A DNA stretch of 64,000 nucleotides from Lysobacter_K koreensis. GTDB taxonomy: Bacteria > Pseudomonadota > Gammaproteobacteria > Xanthomonadales > Xanthomonadaceae. Location of the stretch: positions 744,001 through 808,000 of the forward strand of contig NZ_JBHTIH010000002.1 of assembly GCF_042677045.1 (NCBI RefSeq). The letters are read 5' to 3'. The notes under the pieces were generated by a model, which saw nothing but the letters and a program-made list of their open reading frames with translations, ran no database searches and was not told where the DNA came from. How positions within the stretch are numbered: the stretch's first letter is position 1; each line of letters opens with the position of its first letter. The position numbers and the translations under genes are program-made. Positions 8,277-16,760 of the stretch are shown piece after piece.

Positions 8277-9926
8277 CTACGGATTCGCGGCGGCCTGCTC
8301 CACCCGCGTTAGCCGGAGGTCGTGGAAGTCGAAGCTGAAGTCGGTGAGCGGGGAGACCGCTTCCATCCGCACTTCGCGGACCTTGCCGTCGTGGTCGAGG
8401 TCGAAGTTCACGAACGCGTCGGCGTTGAGCCAGCGCTGGTGCCAGCGGGCGATGAAGCTGTCGTGCTGCCAGTGCGAGAGCGTGCCGACCAGCTCGGGGG
8501 TGCGGGTAAAGCGCATCACCAGCTTGCCGCCCTCGTGGGTGATGGCGACGTCGCCGTACCACGGGTCGCGGTAGCTGCCGGCGTACTTGGCCAGCGGCAA
8601 TGACGGCTTCGACCCGGCGTCGCGCGCGGCGAGGTGCTTCTGCCAGTCGTCGTCGGACTTGCCCTGCGCCTTGGCCAGCGCGGCGGCGTAGGCGGCGGTC
8701 CAGTCGGTCTTGGGCGCGTCGAGGTAGGCGTCGAGCACGCGCAGGGTGATGGCGTGGAACGCGCCGGACACTTCGGCGCTGGTCAGCACGACCACGCCGA
8801 GCTCGTGCTGCGGCACCATCGTCACGCGCGAGACCATGCCCGGCCAGCCGCCGGTGTGCCAGACGAGCTTCTGGCCGCGGTAGTCGGACAGCTGCCAGCC
8901 TTCGCCGTAGCCGAGGAAGTTCGGCTTGGCCGGCAGCAGTTCGGGCACCGACGGGGTGCTGATCGGCATCGGCGTGATCACCGACCACATCGCGTCCTGG
9001 CGTTTTTCGCTGAACAGCCGCTGCGGCTGGCCGGCGGCATCGGTGTAGGTGCCTCCGGCCAGCTGCATGCGCATCCACGCGCCCATGTCGTGCGCGCTGG
9101 AGTACAGGCCGCCGGCGCCGGAGACGTTGCCCCACGACATGCGCGGCGCCGGTTGCAGGTCGGTGAAGTCCGCCTTGGCGTAACCCGTGGCGACGTTGTC
9201 GCCGGGCTTGAGCGCATCGGCGTTGAAGCGGGTGTCGTGCATGCCCAGCGGCGCGAGGATGCGGGTGCGCAGGAAGTCGGCGTACGACTGGCCGCTGGCC
9301 TGCTCGATCACCAGCTGGGCGACGCCGTAGAGGATGTTGTCGTAGGCGTACTGGCCGCGGAAGCTGCCGGTCAGCGGCACGTCCTTCAGGCGGCGCGCGA
9401 CTTCTTCGGTGCTGTAGTCGGTGCCGGGCCAGTACAGCAGGTCGCCGGCGCCCAGGCCCAGGCCGCTGCGGTGCGCGAGCAGGTCGCGCACGCGCATCTC
9501 GCGGGTCACGTACGGGTCGGACATCTGGAACCACGGCAGGTGCTGGACGACGCGGTCGTCGAGGTCGAGCTTGCCCTCGTCGGCGAGGATCGACAGCGAC
9601 GCGGCGGTGAACGCCTTGGTGTTGGAGGCGATCGCGAACAGGGTGTCGGCGGTGACGGGCGCGGGGTTGCCGAGGGCACGCACGCCGTAGCCGCGCTCGA
9701 GCACGACCTGGCCGTCCTTGACGATCGCGACAGCGATGCCGGGGACGTCGAATTGTTTGCGCACGCCTTCGATGTAGGTGTCGAGGTCGTGCAGTTGCGG
9801 CGGCAGCGCGGTGGTTTGCGCAGGCACTGCGACAGGCGTCGGTTCGGCGGCGAAGAGCGCGGGGCCGCACAGCGCGAGGCCGATGATCCACAAGGTGACG
9901 TGCGCCTGCCGCTTGATCGATCGCAT
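8277..9926 (-). CDS. serine hydrolase, beta-lactamase plus DUF3471-like C-terminal domain
   Basis: 549-residue exported hydrolase. The signal peptide is at about 1-27 (cleavage near LFAAEP). Catalytic motifs are SNTK (101-104) and YDN (195-197), with a later WHTGGWPGM taking the KTG position. The last about 110 residues (after DWTAAYAAALAKAQGK) look like the beta-rich DUF3471 accessory domain found in this branch: YAGSYRDPWYGDVAI and later GTLSHWQHDSFIARW. Periplasmic peptidase or esterase activity is expected; true beta-lactamase activity is not implied. The TAG stop lies in a CCGTAGGGTGGG repeat-like sequence. Confidence 0.92.
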   Translation of the reverse strand: MRSIKRQAHVTLWIIGLALCGPALFAAEPTPVAVPAQTTALPPQLHDLDTYIEGVRKQFDVPGIAVAIVKDGQVVLERGYGVRALGNPAPVTADTLFAIASNTKAFTAASLSILADEGKLDLDDRVVQHLPWFQMSDPYVTREMRVRDLLAHRSGLGLGAGDLLYWPGTDYSTEEVARRLKDVPLTGSFRGQYAYDNILYGVAQLVIEQASGQSYADFLRTRILAPLGMHDTRFNADALKPGDNVATGYAKADFTDLQPAPRMSWGNVSGAGGLYSSAHDMGAWMRMQLAGGTYTDAAGQPQRLFSEKRQDAMWSVITPMPISTPSVPELLPAKPNFLGYGEGWQLSDYRGQKLVWHTGGWPGMVSRVTMVPQHELGVVVLTSAEVSGAFHAITLRVLDAYLDAPKTDWTAAYAAALAKAQGKSDDDWQKHLAARDAGSKPSLPLAKYAGSYRDPWYGDVAITHEGGKLVMRFTRTPELVGTLSHWQHDSFIARWHQRWLNADAFVNFDLDHDGKVREVRMEAVSPLTDFSFDFHDLRLTRVEQAAANP

Positions 9927-9937
9927 TGCTGGGTTCC

Positions 9938-10021
9938 GTAGGATGGGTGGAGCGCAGCGATACCCATCGCGTCGGCTGTCGGGTGGCGTTGATGGGTATC
10001 GCTGCGCTCAACCCATCCTAC
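9938..10021. repeat. REP doublet, family B
   Basis: Near-perfect inverted arms of about 31 bp (GTAGGATGGGTGGAGCGC and GCGCTCAACCCATCCTAC) separated by about 22 bases. It lies between the divergent starts of the serine hydrolase and the flavoprotein, so it may overlap their promoters. Confidence 0.8.
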
Positions 10022-10110
10022 GGTGGCGGGTGGGGTCGGCATAATGGCGCCCGACTCCTGCGCGGCCCCTGCCCCTGCCAGCCTCCCCTTCCACGAACCC
10101 TCCGCGCCGC

Positions 10111-11334
10111 TTGGCCGTCATCGGCGGCGGCCCGGCCGGGTTGATGGCCGCCGAAACCGCGCGCGCGGCCGGGGTAGAGGTCGACCTGTACGAGGCCAAG
10201 GGCTCGGTCGGGCGCAAGTTCCTGATCGCCGGCAAAGGTGGGCTCAACCTCACCCACGGCGAGCCGCGGCCGGACTTCGACCGGCGCTTCGGCGCGCGGG
10301 AATTCGATGTCGCGGGGTGGCTGGACGACTTCGACGGCGACGCGCTGCGCGAGTGGGCGCGCGGCTTCGGTATCGAGACCTATGTCGGCACCTCCGGCCG
10401 GGTGTTCCCGATGGACCGCAAGGCCGCGCCGCTGCTACGCGGCTGGGTGCGGCGCCTGCGCGAAGACGGCGTGCGCTTCCACGTGCAGCACCGCTGGCTG
10501 GGCTGGGGCGACGACGGCGCGTTGCGCTTCGTCACGCCCGAGGGCGAGACGCTGGTCCGCGCCGACGCGGTGGTGCTCGCGCTCGGCGGTGGCAGCTGGC
10601 CGCAGCTCGGCTCCGATGGCGCGTGGGCGCCGTGGCTGGCCGCGCGCGGCGTCGATGTCGCGCCGTTGCAGCCGTCGAACTGCGGCTTCGACATCGGCTG
10701 GAGCGAGCACTTCGCCACGCGCCACGCCGGCGCGCCGCTCAAGCCGGTCATCGCCCATTGGCGCGACGAGCACGGCGTCGAGCACGCGCTGCAGGGCGAA
10801 TGCATGGTCACCGCGACCGGCCTCGAGGGCAGCCTGGTGTACGCGCTGTCGGCGACGCTGCGCGACGCGATCGCGCGCGATGGCAGCGCGGCGTTGCAGC
10901 TCGACCTCGCCCCGGGCCGCGACTTGGCGCGGCTGCGCCACGACCTGTCCGCGCCGCGCGCCGGCCGCACGCTCAGCGAGCACCTGCGCCGCCACGCCGG
11001 CATCACCGGGGCCAAGGCCGCGCTGCTGTACGAGGTGCTCGCCAAGCCGCAGCTCAACGATATCGATGTGCTGGCGACCACCATCAAGCGCCTGCCGTTG
11101 GTGCTGAAGCGCGCGCGACCGATCGCGGAGGCCATCAGCAGCGCCGGCGGCGTGCGCCTGGAAGCGATGGGCGACGACCTGATGTTGAACGCCCTGCCCG
11201 GCACGTTCGCGGCCGGCGAGATGCTCGACTGGGAAGCCCCGACCGGCGGCTATCTGCTGACCGCCTGCTTCGCCAGCGGCCAGCGCGCGGCGCGCGGCGC
11301 AGTTGCGTGGCTCGGTGCAACAGTGCGTTCGTAG
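10111..11334 (+). CDS. NAD(P)/FAD-dependent oxidoreductase (TIGR03862/HI0933-like)
   Basis: Flavoprotein with an N-terminal Rossmann FAD-binding motif (AVIGGGPAGLMAAE, residues 2-15), then GSVGRKFLIAGKGGLNLTH (about 31-49), GTSGRVFPMDRKAAPLLR and the C-terminal FAD contact PTGGYLLTACFASG. The substrate is unknown. The start is uncertain. The TTG used here begins right at the FAD motif, but the coding character (TNPPRRLAV) continues upstream in frame back to a TAA at 10042, without an ATG. The only nearby ATG (10044) is in another frame. Either a CTG/TTG start or a small frameshift near the 5' end is possible. About 407 residues is normal for the family. Confidence 0.88.
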   Translation: MAVIGGGPAGLMAAETARAAGVEVDLYEAKGSVGRKFLIAGKGGLNLTHGEPRPDFDRRFGAREFDVAGWLDDFDGDALREWARGFGIETYVGTSGRVFPMDRKAAPLLRGWVRRLREDGVRFHVQHRWLGWGDDGALRFVTPEGETLVRADAVVLALGGGSWPQLGSDGAWAPWLAARGVDVAPLQPSNCGFDIGWSEHFATRHAGAPLKPVIAHWRDEHGVEHALQGECMVTATGLEGSLVYALSATLRDAIARDGSAALQLDLAPGRDLARLRHDLSAPRAGRTLSEHLRRHAGITGAKAALLYEVLAKPQLNDIDVLATTIKRLPLVLKRARPIAEAISSAGGVRLEAMGDDLMLNALPGTFAAGEMLDWEAPTGGYLLTACFASGQRAARGAVAWLGATVRS

Positions 11335-11410
11335 GATCGGCGCTTGCCGTCGGCGCCGCCCGTGCCCATCTCCTGTTGGCACCCCCTTTCCCCAACCCGA
11401 GGTCCCCCGC

Positions 11411-11836
11411 ATGAAACTCGACAAAGTGCTGTACACGGCGCAAGCCACCGCCACCGGCGGTCGCGAAGGCCAGGCCGTTTCGTCCGACAAGGTGCTCGAC
11501 GTCAAGCTGACCACGCCGAAGGAACTGGGCGGCAACGGCGCCGTCGGCACCAACCCCGAGCAGCTGTTCGCCGCCGGCTATTCGGCCTGCTTCATCGGCG
11601 CGATGAAAGTCGTGGCCGGCAAGGAAAAGATCCAGCTGCCCGACGACCTCAACATCACCGGCGTGGTCGGCATCGGCCCGATCCCGCAGGGCTTCGGCAT
11701 CCAGGTCGAGCTGAAGATCGACGTCCCCGGCATGGACCGCGCGCAGGCGCAGGCGTTGATCGAGAAGGCGCATGTGGTGTGCCCTTACTCCAATGCGACG
11801 CGTGGCAATGTGGATGTGACGCTGACGCTGGTGTGA
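11411..11836 (+). CDS. ohr: organic hydroperoxide resistance protein Ohr
   Basis: Thiol-dependent peroxidase that reduces organic and fatty-acid hydroperoxides, using lipoylated protein as reductant; cytosolic. The 141-residue length, the opening MKLDKVLYTA, the peroxidatic cysteine in AAGYSACF (Cys60), the resolving cysteine in HVVCPYSNATRGN (Cys124), Arg18 and Glu50 (NPEQLF) are all classic Ohr features. The start is set at the ATG matching the family, not the upstream in-frame ATG. No OhrR regulator is visible nearby, so local control is unclear. Confidence 0.96.
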   Translation: MKLDKVLYTAQATATGGREGQAVSSDKVLDVKLTTPKELGGNGAVGTNPEQLFAAGYSACFIGAMKVVAGKEKIQLPDDLNITGVVGIGPIPQGFGIQVELKIDVPGMDRAQAQALIEKAHVVCPYSNATRGNVDVTLTLV

Positions 11837-11962
11837 GGTAGCGGGCGGCATTCGCTTCCTCCATTGCACGCAGGTTGAGCAGGGTTGCCGTCGCAGCTTT
11901 GCTGTTGCCCGGCTCTTGATCCCTCAACCGCAATCGCACAGATGTCACCCCAACCCGAAGGG

Positions 11963-11988
11963 CGACCGGCATGGATGCCGGTCGTTTT
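11963..11988 (+). terminator. hairpin terminator downstream of ohr
   Basis: A perfect 10-bp inverted repeat CGACCGGCAT/ATGCCGGTCG with a two-base loop is followed by TTTT. It is about 125 bases after the ohr stop. The short U-tract makes strength uncertain. Confidence 0.6.
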
Positions 11989-12065
11989 CCGATTGAGCCA
12001 GGATGGCGAATCGGAAAATCCGCGCAGTGCCGCGCGTGCGTCGGGAGTTCTGTCAGGGAAGGGCC

Positions 12066-12310
12066 TTTCTTTGGTTACTTTCTTTGGCCGTTCAAAGAAA
12101 GTAACTCGCCCCTAGGCGAAAGCTTTTGCAGTTGCTCTAAGGGAACAGCCGCAACGGCGACAACAAGATCAAGGGCTTTCGCACGCTGCGCGCGCGAGTC
12201 ACTTTTGTCCTTGTCAAAAGTAACCAAAACCGCCTGCGCCGGACGCTCGCCGATGCGATGAAGCCGCATCGGTCCCCTGCGCTCCTCGAGCAAAGGGTAC
12301 GGCGCCCAAA
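12066..12310. repeat. dispersed intergenic element with two hairpins
   Basis: Contains the 13-bp inverted repeat GTTACTTTCTTTG/CAAAGAAAGTAAC (12074-12105) and a second hairpin ACTTTTG/CAAAAGT near 12200-12222. I recall such TTACTTTCTTTGGCC-type sequences as repeated many times in Xanthomonadaceae genomes, but only one copy is in this window, so the repeat status rests on memory. No gene is seen in the stretch 11837-12537. Confidence 0.5.
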
Positions 12311-12402
12311 CTCGCTGCGCTCAGACAAGGGCGCCTTTTCCCCCTTTGCCCTCCGGTGCTCGGCGAGCTCTACGGCGCTGGTAGAGCCAAAAGCCTGAAA
12401 TC

Positions 12403-12513
12403 AACGGCAACGGCAACGGCAACGGGAACGTCACTGGATCCCCGCCTTCGCGGGGATGACGGGCAAAGGCCGAAGCCGAAGGCGAAGGCGAAGGCGAAGG
12501 CGAAGGCGAAGCA
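12403..12513. repeat. two hexanucleotide microsatellites around a REP arm
   Basis: About five AACGGC-type hexamers (12403-12432) and seven GAAGGC-type hexamers (12472-12513, five perfect) flank a single GGATCCCCGCCTTCGCGGGG arm. The second array ends 24 bases before the stop of the RIO kinase gene on the other strand. Repeat-number variation between strains would be expected. Confidence 0.75.
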
Positions 12514-12537
12514 ATAGCGACAGCGCACGACCGCGCG

Positions 12538-13395
12538 TCAATCCGCCTCGGCCGCCGCCTCGCGGCCCTGCTGGCGGATCAGGGCTTCCTCGCGCGCGTC
12601 GTTGATCGCGTGGCGCACGCCGGCGATGTCGGGGGTGGAGGTGTCGTGCTTGTAGACGCCGGTGAGTTCGCTGTCCGGGTGCAGTTCGCCGTGTTCGAAC
12701 AGCTCCCAGATCTCCTCGGCGAAATAGGTGTCCAACAGCTCCGGCGCCCAATAGCCGAGGCTGGCGGTGATGTTGTTGACGTCGCGCTGCAGCATCGCGC
12801 GGCCGGCGTTGTTACCCGCGGCGCTGACCACCTGCGGCAGGTCGATGATCACCGGGCCGTCGGGCGCGACCAGCACGTTGTACTCGGACAGGTCGCCGTG
12901 GATCAGGCCGACGCACAGCATCTTGACGATCTGGCGCATCAGGAAGCGGTGGAAGCCGCAGGCCTGGTCGTGCGACAGCTCGACCTCGTTCAGGCGCGGC
13001 GCCGAGTGGCCGTCGGCGTCGACCACCAGCTCCATCACCAGCACGCCGTGGTAGTAGCCGTACGGCTCGGGCACGCGCACGCCGGCGTCGCGCAGCTGGT
13101 ACAGCGCGTCGACCTCGGTGTTCTTCCAGGCGGTTTCCTGCTGCTTGCGGCCGTACTTGGTGGCCTTGCCGATCGCGCGCGTCTCGCGGCTGCCGCGGAC
13201 CTTGCGGCCTTCCTGGTATTGCACGCGCTGCTGGAAGCTGCGCTGCGCCATGTCCTTGTAGACCTTGGCGCAACGCACCTCGCCGCCAGCGCGGACCACG
13301 TACACGGCCGCTTCCTTGCCGCTCTTGAGCGGGCGCATCACTTCGTCGATCACGCCGTCGTCGATCAGCGCCTGCAGGCCGGTGGGGGTCTTCAT
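12538..13395 (-). CDS. RIO-type serine/threonine protein kinase
   Basis: 285-residue atypical protein kinase/ATPase of the RIO1 family. Visible are a glycine-poor nucleotide site KSGKEAAVYVV (about 24-34), a lysine in AKVYKDM, a catalytic loop LIHGDLSEYNVL (about 164-175) and the metal-binding VIIDLPQ (about 183-189), which replaces DFG as usual in RIO proteins. The bacterial role is unclear; proposed links are ribosome-related or stress functions. The cytosolic protein is Ala/Glu-rich at its C terminus. It is divergently placed from the pseudouridine synthase, with about 117 bases between starts, and ends beside the GAAGGC microsatellite. Confidence 0.93.
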   Translation of the reverse strand: MKTPTGLQALIDDGVIDEVMRPLKSGKEAAVYVVRAGGEVRCAKVYKDMAQRSFQQRVQYQEGRKVRGSRETRAIGKATKYGRKQQETAWKNTEVDALYQLRDAGVRVPEPYGYYHGVLVMELVVDADGHSAPRLNEVELSHDQACGFHRFLMRQIVKMLCVGLIHGDLSEYNVLVAPDGPVIIDLPQVVSAAGNNAGRAMLQRDVNNITASLGYWAPELLDTYFAEEIWELFEHGELHPDSELTGVYKHDTSTPDIAGVRHAINDAREEALIRQQGREAAAEAD

Positions 13396-13512
13396 GGAGT
13401 CCTGTGGATGGCGGTCGCGCCGCGGCGGCTGCGCCGGTTCGCAACGCGCCCGGGGCGACTGGGGTGCATATCTTTACACTGGACGCCCCGATCCGCTGGT
13501 TCTGCGTCGCAC

Positions 13513-14232
13513 ATGTCCACTTCCGAAGCCGTCCGTCTGTCCAAACGCGTCGCCGAACTGGCCCGCTGCTCGCGCGCCGAAGCCGAGCAATACATCGAGG
13601 GCGGCTGGGTTTCGGTGGATGGAACGGTCGTCGAGGAGCCGCAGCGCATGGTCGCCGACGAGGTGGTCGAGATCGACCCCGACGCCCAGCTGGAGGCGAC
13701 GGAACCGGCCACGGTGCTGTTCCACAAGCCCGTCGGCGTCGATTTCCGCGCTACCGCGGCACTGGTCACGCCCGAGACCCACACCGAGGGCGACCAGTCC
13801 GGCGTGCGCCTGCTGCAGCGGCATTTCCACCGGCTCACGCCGCTGATGCCGCTGGACGACGAGGCCAGCGGCCTGATCGTGCTCAGCCAGGACGGGCGGG
13901 TGTTCCGCCGCCTGACCGAGGACGCCGCGCGGATCGAGCAGGAGTTCATCGTCGAGGTCGGCGGCGCCGACCCTGGGCCGTACGGGCTGGCGCGGCTTAG
14001 CCGCGGCATGGTCTACAACGGCCGCGCCCTGCCGCCGTGCAAGGTCAGCTGGCAGAACGAAATCCGCCTGCGCTTCGCGATCCACGACGTGCAGCCCGGG
14101 CAGTTGCGCTACATGTGCGCGCAGATCGGGCTGGAGGTGGTGGCGATCAAGCGCATCCGCATCGGCCGGGTGTCGATGGGCAAGATGCCGGTCGCGGAGT
14201 GGCGCTACCTGCCGGTCAGCGAGCGCTTCTGA
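13513..14232 (+). CDS. rRNA pseudouridine synthase, RsuA/RluF family
   Basis: 239-residue enzyme converting a specific rRNA uridine to pseudouridine. The N terminus is an S4 RNA-binding domain (RLSKRVAELARCSRAEAEQYI, split over about 8-28, then GWVSVDG). The catalytic core has PLDDEASGLIVLSQDG (about 116-131), with the expected Asp, then RIEQEFIVEV, and the C-terminal QLRYMCAQIGLEVVAIKRIRI segment. Overall it is most like RluF (23S rRNA), but shorter. An exact target is not claimed. The ATG at 13513 fits the family start. Confidence 0.9.
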   Translation: MSTSEAVRLSKRVAELARCSRAEAEQYIEGGWVSVDGTVVEEPQRMVADEVVEIDPDAQLEATEPATVLFHKPVGVDFRATAALVTPETHTEGDQSGVRLLQRHFHRLTPLMPLDDEASGLIVLSQDGRVFRRLTEDAARIEQEFIVEVGGADPGPYGLARLSRGMVYNGRALPPCKVSWQNEIRLRFAIHDVQPGQLRYMCAQIGLEVVAIKRIRIGRVSMGKMPVAEWRYLPVSERF

Positions 14233-14238
14233 CTCTTG

Positions 14239-14325
14239 CTCGTCATTCCTGCGAACGCAGGAATCCAGCGGCTTACGCCGGTACAGCCCAAGTCACTGGA
14301 TTCCTGCGTTCGCAGGAATGACGAG
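14239..14325. repeat. REP doublet, family D
   Basis: Arms CTCGTCATTCCTGCGAACGC and its reverse complement ending AGGAATGACGAG (14296-14325), each itself containing a CCTGCGNACGCAGG palindrome. It begins seven bases after the pseudouridine synthase stop. A second copy lies at 19688-19773. Confidence 0.8.
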
Positions 14326-14369
14326 CTAAATAACCTACTGCGCGGAAGTCGATCGCGGCACGCTGGCTC

Positions 14370-15206
14370 CTACCCCGCCCTACGCCCCGATGCCACCGGC
14401 ACGTGCCACACCGCGTACTGCGGCGGCGTTTCGATCGCGATGATCATGGTGTCGAAGTCGGCAATCACTTCCTCGCGAGTGCGGCCCGAGGCGCCGGCAA
14501 GCGCCTCAGCGAAGCCGTCGCGCCATGCCCGCATGATGTCGGCGAAGGTCGCGCGCGGCACCCGCAACGTGTCCACGGTGAGGTAGTCCATCGCGATATC
14601 GCGATAGCCCGCCGCTTCCAGCAGCGCCGGCGAATGCCGGCCGATGCGCCCGTCGCAGCCGACGCCCTGCAGAAACGCGACCGCGTTGAGGTTCCAGAAG
14701 CGGTCCGGATCGAACTGGCCCGAATCCCGCGCGACCACCGGCATATGCAACATGCCGTAGTCCTCCGACAGCAGGTGCAGCCAGCCGCCGGGCCTGAGTA
14801 CGCGGGTGATCTCGGCCAGCACCTGCGGGAAGTCCGGCACCGCCTGCGACATGTGCCGGCACGCGACCAGGTCGAAACTCGCGTCGGCGCAGTCCAGCGC
14901 GAACGCATCTCCGACTTCGTAGCCGATGCGTTCGCCGAATGCGGCGCTGTCGCGGCGCGCGACGGCCAGGTTCGATTCGAGGATGTCGATGCCCAGCACC
15001 GTCGCCTGCGGATAGCGCTGCGCCAAGCGGCGGCTGATCTCGCCGGTGCCGCATCCCAGGTCGAGGATGCGCAGTGCGCCGGACAGGCCGTAGCGGTCGA
15101 ACAGCGGCTGTTCCTGCGGCCAGATCGCTTCGGCCTGGTGCGCCAGGTTGCGCACCATCGACTCGTCGCCCATCTGCTCGGCCTGCGGGTTGCGGTCGCG
15201 GCTCAT
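14370..15206 (-). CDS. class I SAM-dependent methyltransferase
   Basis: 278-residue Rossmann-fold methyltransferase. Motif I is ILDLGCGTGEISRRL (about 47-61), motif II GIDILESNLAVA (about 72-83), then VGDAFALDCADASFD and the post-motif VLRPGGWLHLLSEDYG (about 138-153). The substrate is unknown. It lies about 30 bases downstream of the DUF1993 gene on the same strand, so the two may be co-transcribed. There is no signal peptide or membrane span. Confidence 0.9.
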   Translation of the reverse strand: MSRDRNPQAEQMGDESMVRNLAHQAEAIWPQEQPLFDRYGLSGALRILDLGCGTGEISRRLAQRYPQATVLGIDILESNLAVARRDSAAFGERIGYEVGDAFALDCADASFDLVACRHMSQAVPDFPQVLAEITRVLRPGGWLHLLSEDYGMLHMPVVARDSGQFDPDRFWNLNAVAFLQGVGCDGRIGRHSPALLEAAGYRDIAMDYLTVDTLRVPRATFADIMRAWRDGFAEALAGASGRTREEVIADFDTMIIAIETPPQYAVWHVPVASGRRAG

Positions 15207-15237
15207 GGCGGTGCTCCGGGTGCGGGCGGTGGACGCG

Positions 15238-15747
15238 TCAGAACGCGCCCATGAAATCCTTCTTGCCGATCTCGATGCCGTTGTGGCGCAGCAGCGCGTA
15301 GGCGGTGGTCACGTGGAAGAAGAACTGCGGCAGGCCGTAGCTCAGCAGGTAGGCCTGGCCGCCAATGGTGCGCTCCTTGGGCGTGCCCGGGCGCAGCACG
15401 ATCTGGCGCTCCTCGCTGCCGGCGAACTGCGCGGCGTCGAGCCCGTCGATCAGGGCGACGGTCTTGGCGATCCGCGCCTGCAACTCGGCGAAGGTCTGTT
15501 CGGTGTCCTCGTAGGCGGGCACGTCGGCGCCGGCCAGGCGCGCCGGCACGCTCTTGGCGAAGTCGCAGGCGATCTGCACCTGGCGCACCAGCGGCAGCAT
15601 GTCGGGGAACAGGCGCGCCTGCAGCAGCGCGTTCGGGTCGATGTTCTTCTGCGCCGCGTGCGCCTCGGCCTTGGCGAGGATGTCGGCCAGGCTGCCGAGC
15701 AGCTGCTTGAACACGGGGACGGACGCGGCGTGCATGGAGATGGTCAT
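15238..15747 (-). CDS. DUF1993 domain-containing protein
   Basis: 169-residue soluble protein. The family features are MHAASVPVFKQLLGSLADIL near the start, LFPDMLPLVRQVQIACDFAK (about 46-65), EDTEQTFAELQARIAKT and a C-terminal YGLPQFFFHVTTAYALLRHNG region. DUF1993 is related to DinB/YfiT-like four-helix bundles, but no enzymatic activity is established to my knowledge. The start MTISMHAAS is preferred to an in-frame ATG 59 codons upstream, which would overlap the divergent membrane-protein gene. Confidence 0.88.
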   Translation of the reverse strand: MTISMHAASVPVFKQLLGSLADILAKAEAHAAQKNIDPNALLQARLFPDMLPLVRQVQIACDFAKSVPARLAGADVPAYEDTEQTFAELQARIAKTVALIDGLDAAQFAGSEERQIVLRPGTPKERTIGGQAYLLSYGLPQFFFHVTTAYALLRHNGIEIGKKDFMGAF

Positions 15748-15922
15748 TCGAGTGGCTCGTCGGCGAGGGGGAGGCGTCGATGGTAACGCGTCGGGATTTC
15801 CCGCCGCAGCCGCAACTTCCAACGAGATCGTGCCGTCGTTGCGTTGCACCGTTGCGCGTGCGTCGCCAGTGCACTGCACGCTCGCGACTACACTGCCGCC
15901 TTCCCCAAGCACTGGAACCCGC

Positions 15923-16537
15923 ATGCCGCGCCGCCTGCTGCAGCTCTATCTGGGCCTGGTCGCCTACGGCGTGTCGATGGTGATGATGCTGCAGGCGCGG
16001 CTCGGGCTGATGCCGTGGGACGTGCTGCACCAGGGCATCGCGCTGCGCGGCGACTGGCCGATGGGCCGGGTCGCGGTGGCGGTCAGCTTCGTGGTGCTGC
16101 TGGCCTGGATCCCGATCCGGCAACGTCCGGGACTGGGCACGATCAGCAACGCGATCGTGATCGGGCTGGTGTTCGACGCGACCATGGCCGCGCTCGGCAA
16201 TTCACTGGCCGGCATCGGCCTGGGATCGCGCTGGGGTTTGCTGGTCGGCGGGATCGTGCTCAATGCGCTGGCCACCGCGGCGTACATCGGCGCGGATTTC
16301 GGCCCCGGCCCGCGCGATGGCTTGATGACCGGGCTGGCGCGGCGCACCGGTCGCTCGGTGCGGCTGGTGCGCACGCTGATCGAAGGCGGCGTGTTGCTGG
16401 CCGGCGTCGCGCTGGGCGGCACGCTCGGGCTGGGTACGCTGACCTACGCGCTGGTCATCGGCCCGCTGATCCAGTTGGCGCTGCCGCTGTTCGAGCGCCG
16501 CGCGCGTGCGCCCGTGGCGCTGGGCGCCAGCGCCTAG
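15923..16537 (+). CDS. YczE/YitT-type integral membrane protein
   Basis: 204-residue inner-membrane protein with about five to six helices: residues about 8-27, 48-63, 74-92, 102-122, 148-165 and 170-185. The family marks are LGLMPWDVLHQGIA (about 27-40) and GADFGPGPRDGLMTGLARRTG (about 122-142), characteristic of the YczE/YyaS/YitT group (a permease-like family without assigned substrate). It is divergent from the DUF1993 gene, with about 175 bases between starts. Confidence 0.88.
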   Translation: MPRRLLQLYLGLVAYGVSMVMMLQARLGLMPWDVLHQGIALRGDWPMGRVAVAVSFVVLLAWIPIRQRPGLGTISNAIVIGLVFDATMAALGNSLAGIGLGSRWGLLVGGIVLNALATAAYIGADFGPGPRDGLMTGLARRTGRSVRLVRTLIEGGVLLAGVALGGTLGLGTLTYALVIGPLIQLALPLFERRARAPVALGASA

Positions 16538-16760
16538 CGCCTCGCCGGCGTGGCGCCCGCAATGGGCTGCGTTCAGCGGGCTGTGCGGCCTATCGCGTAG
16601 GATGCAAGGGCTCTCGCGGTACCGGCTTCCGTCCGGCCCGCATGCCTCATACGCGCGTCTGCCCCGGCCGTACCTGTCGCCGCTTCGCTCCCCTCCTCGC
16701 GTCACCGATCCCGGCCTGGCCGCTCCTTGCCGCGCCGCGGACGCCCCCACGGGAGCCCCC

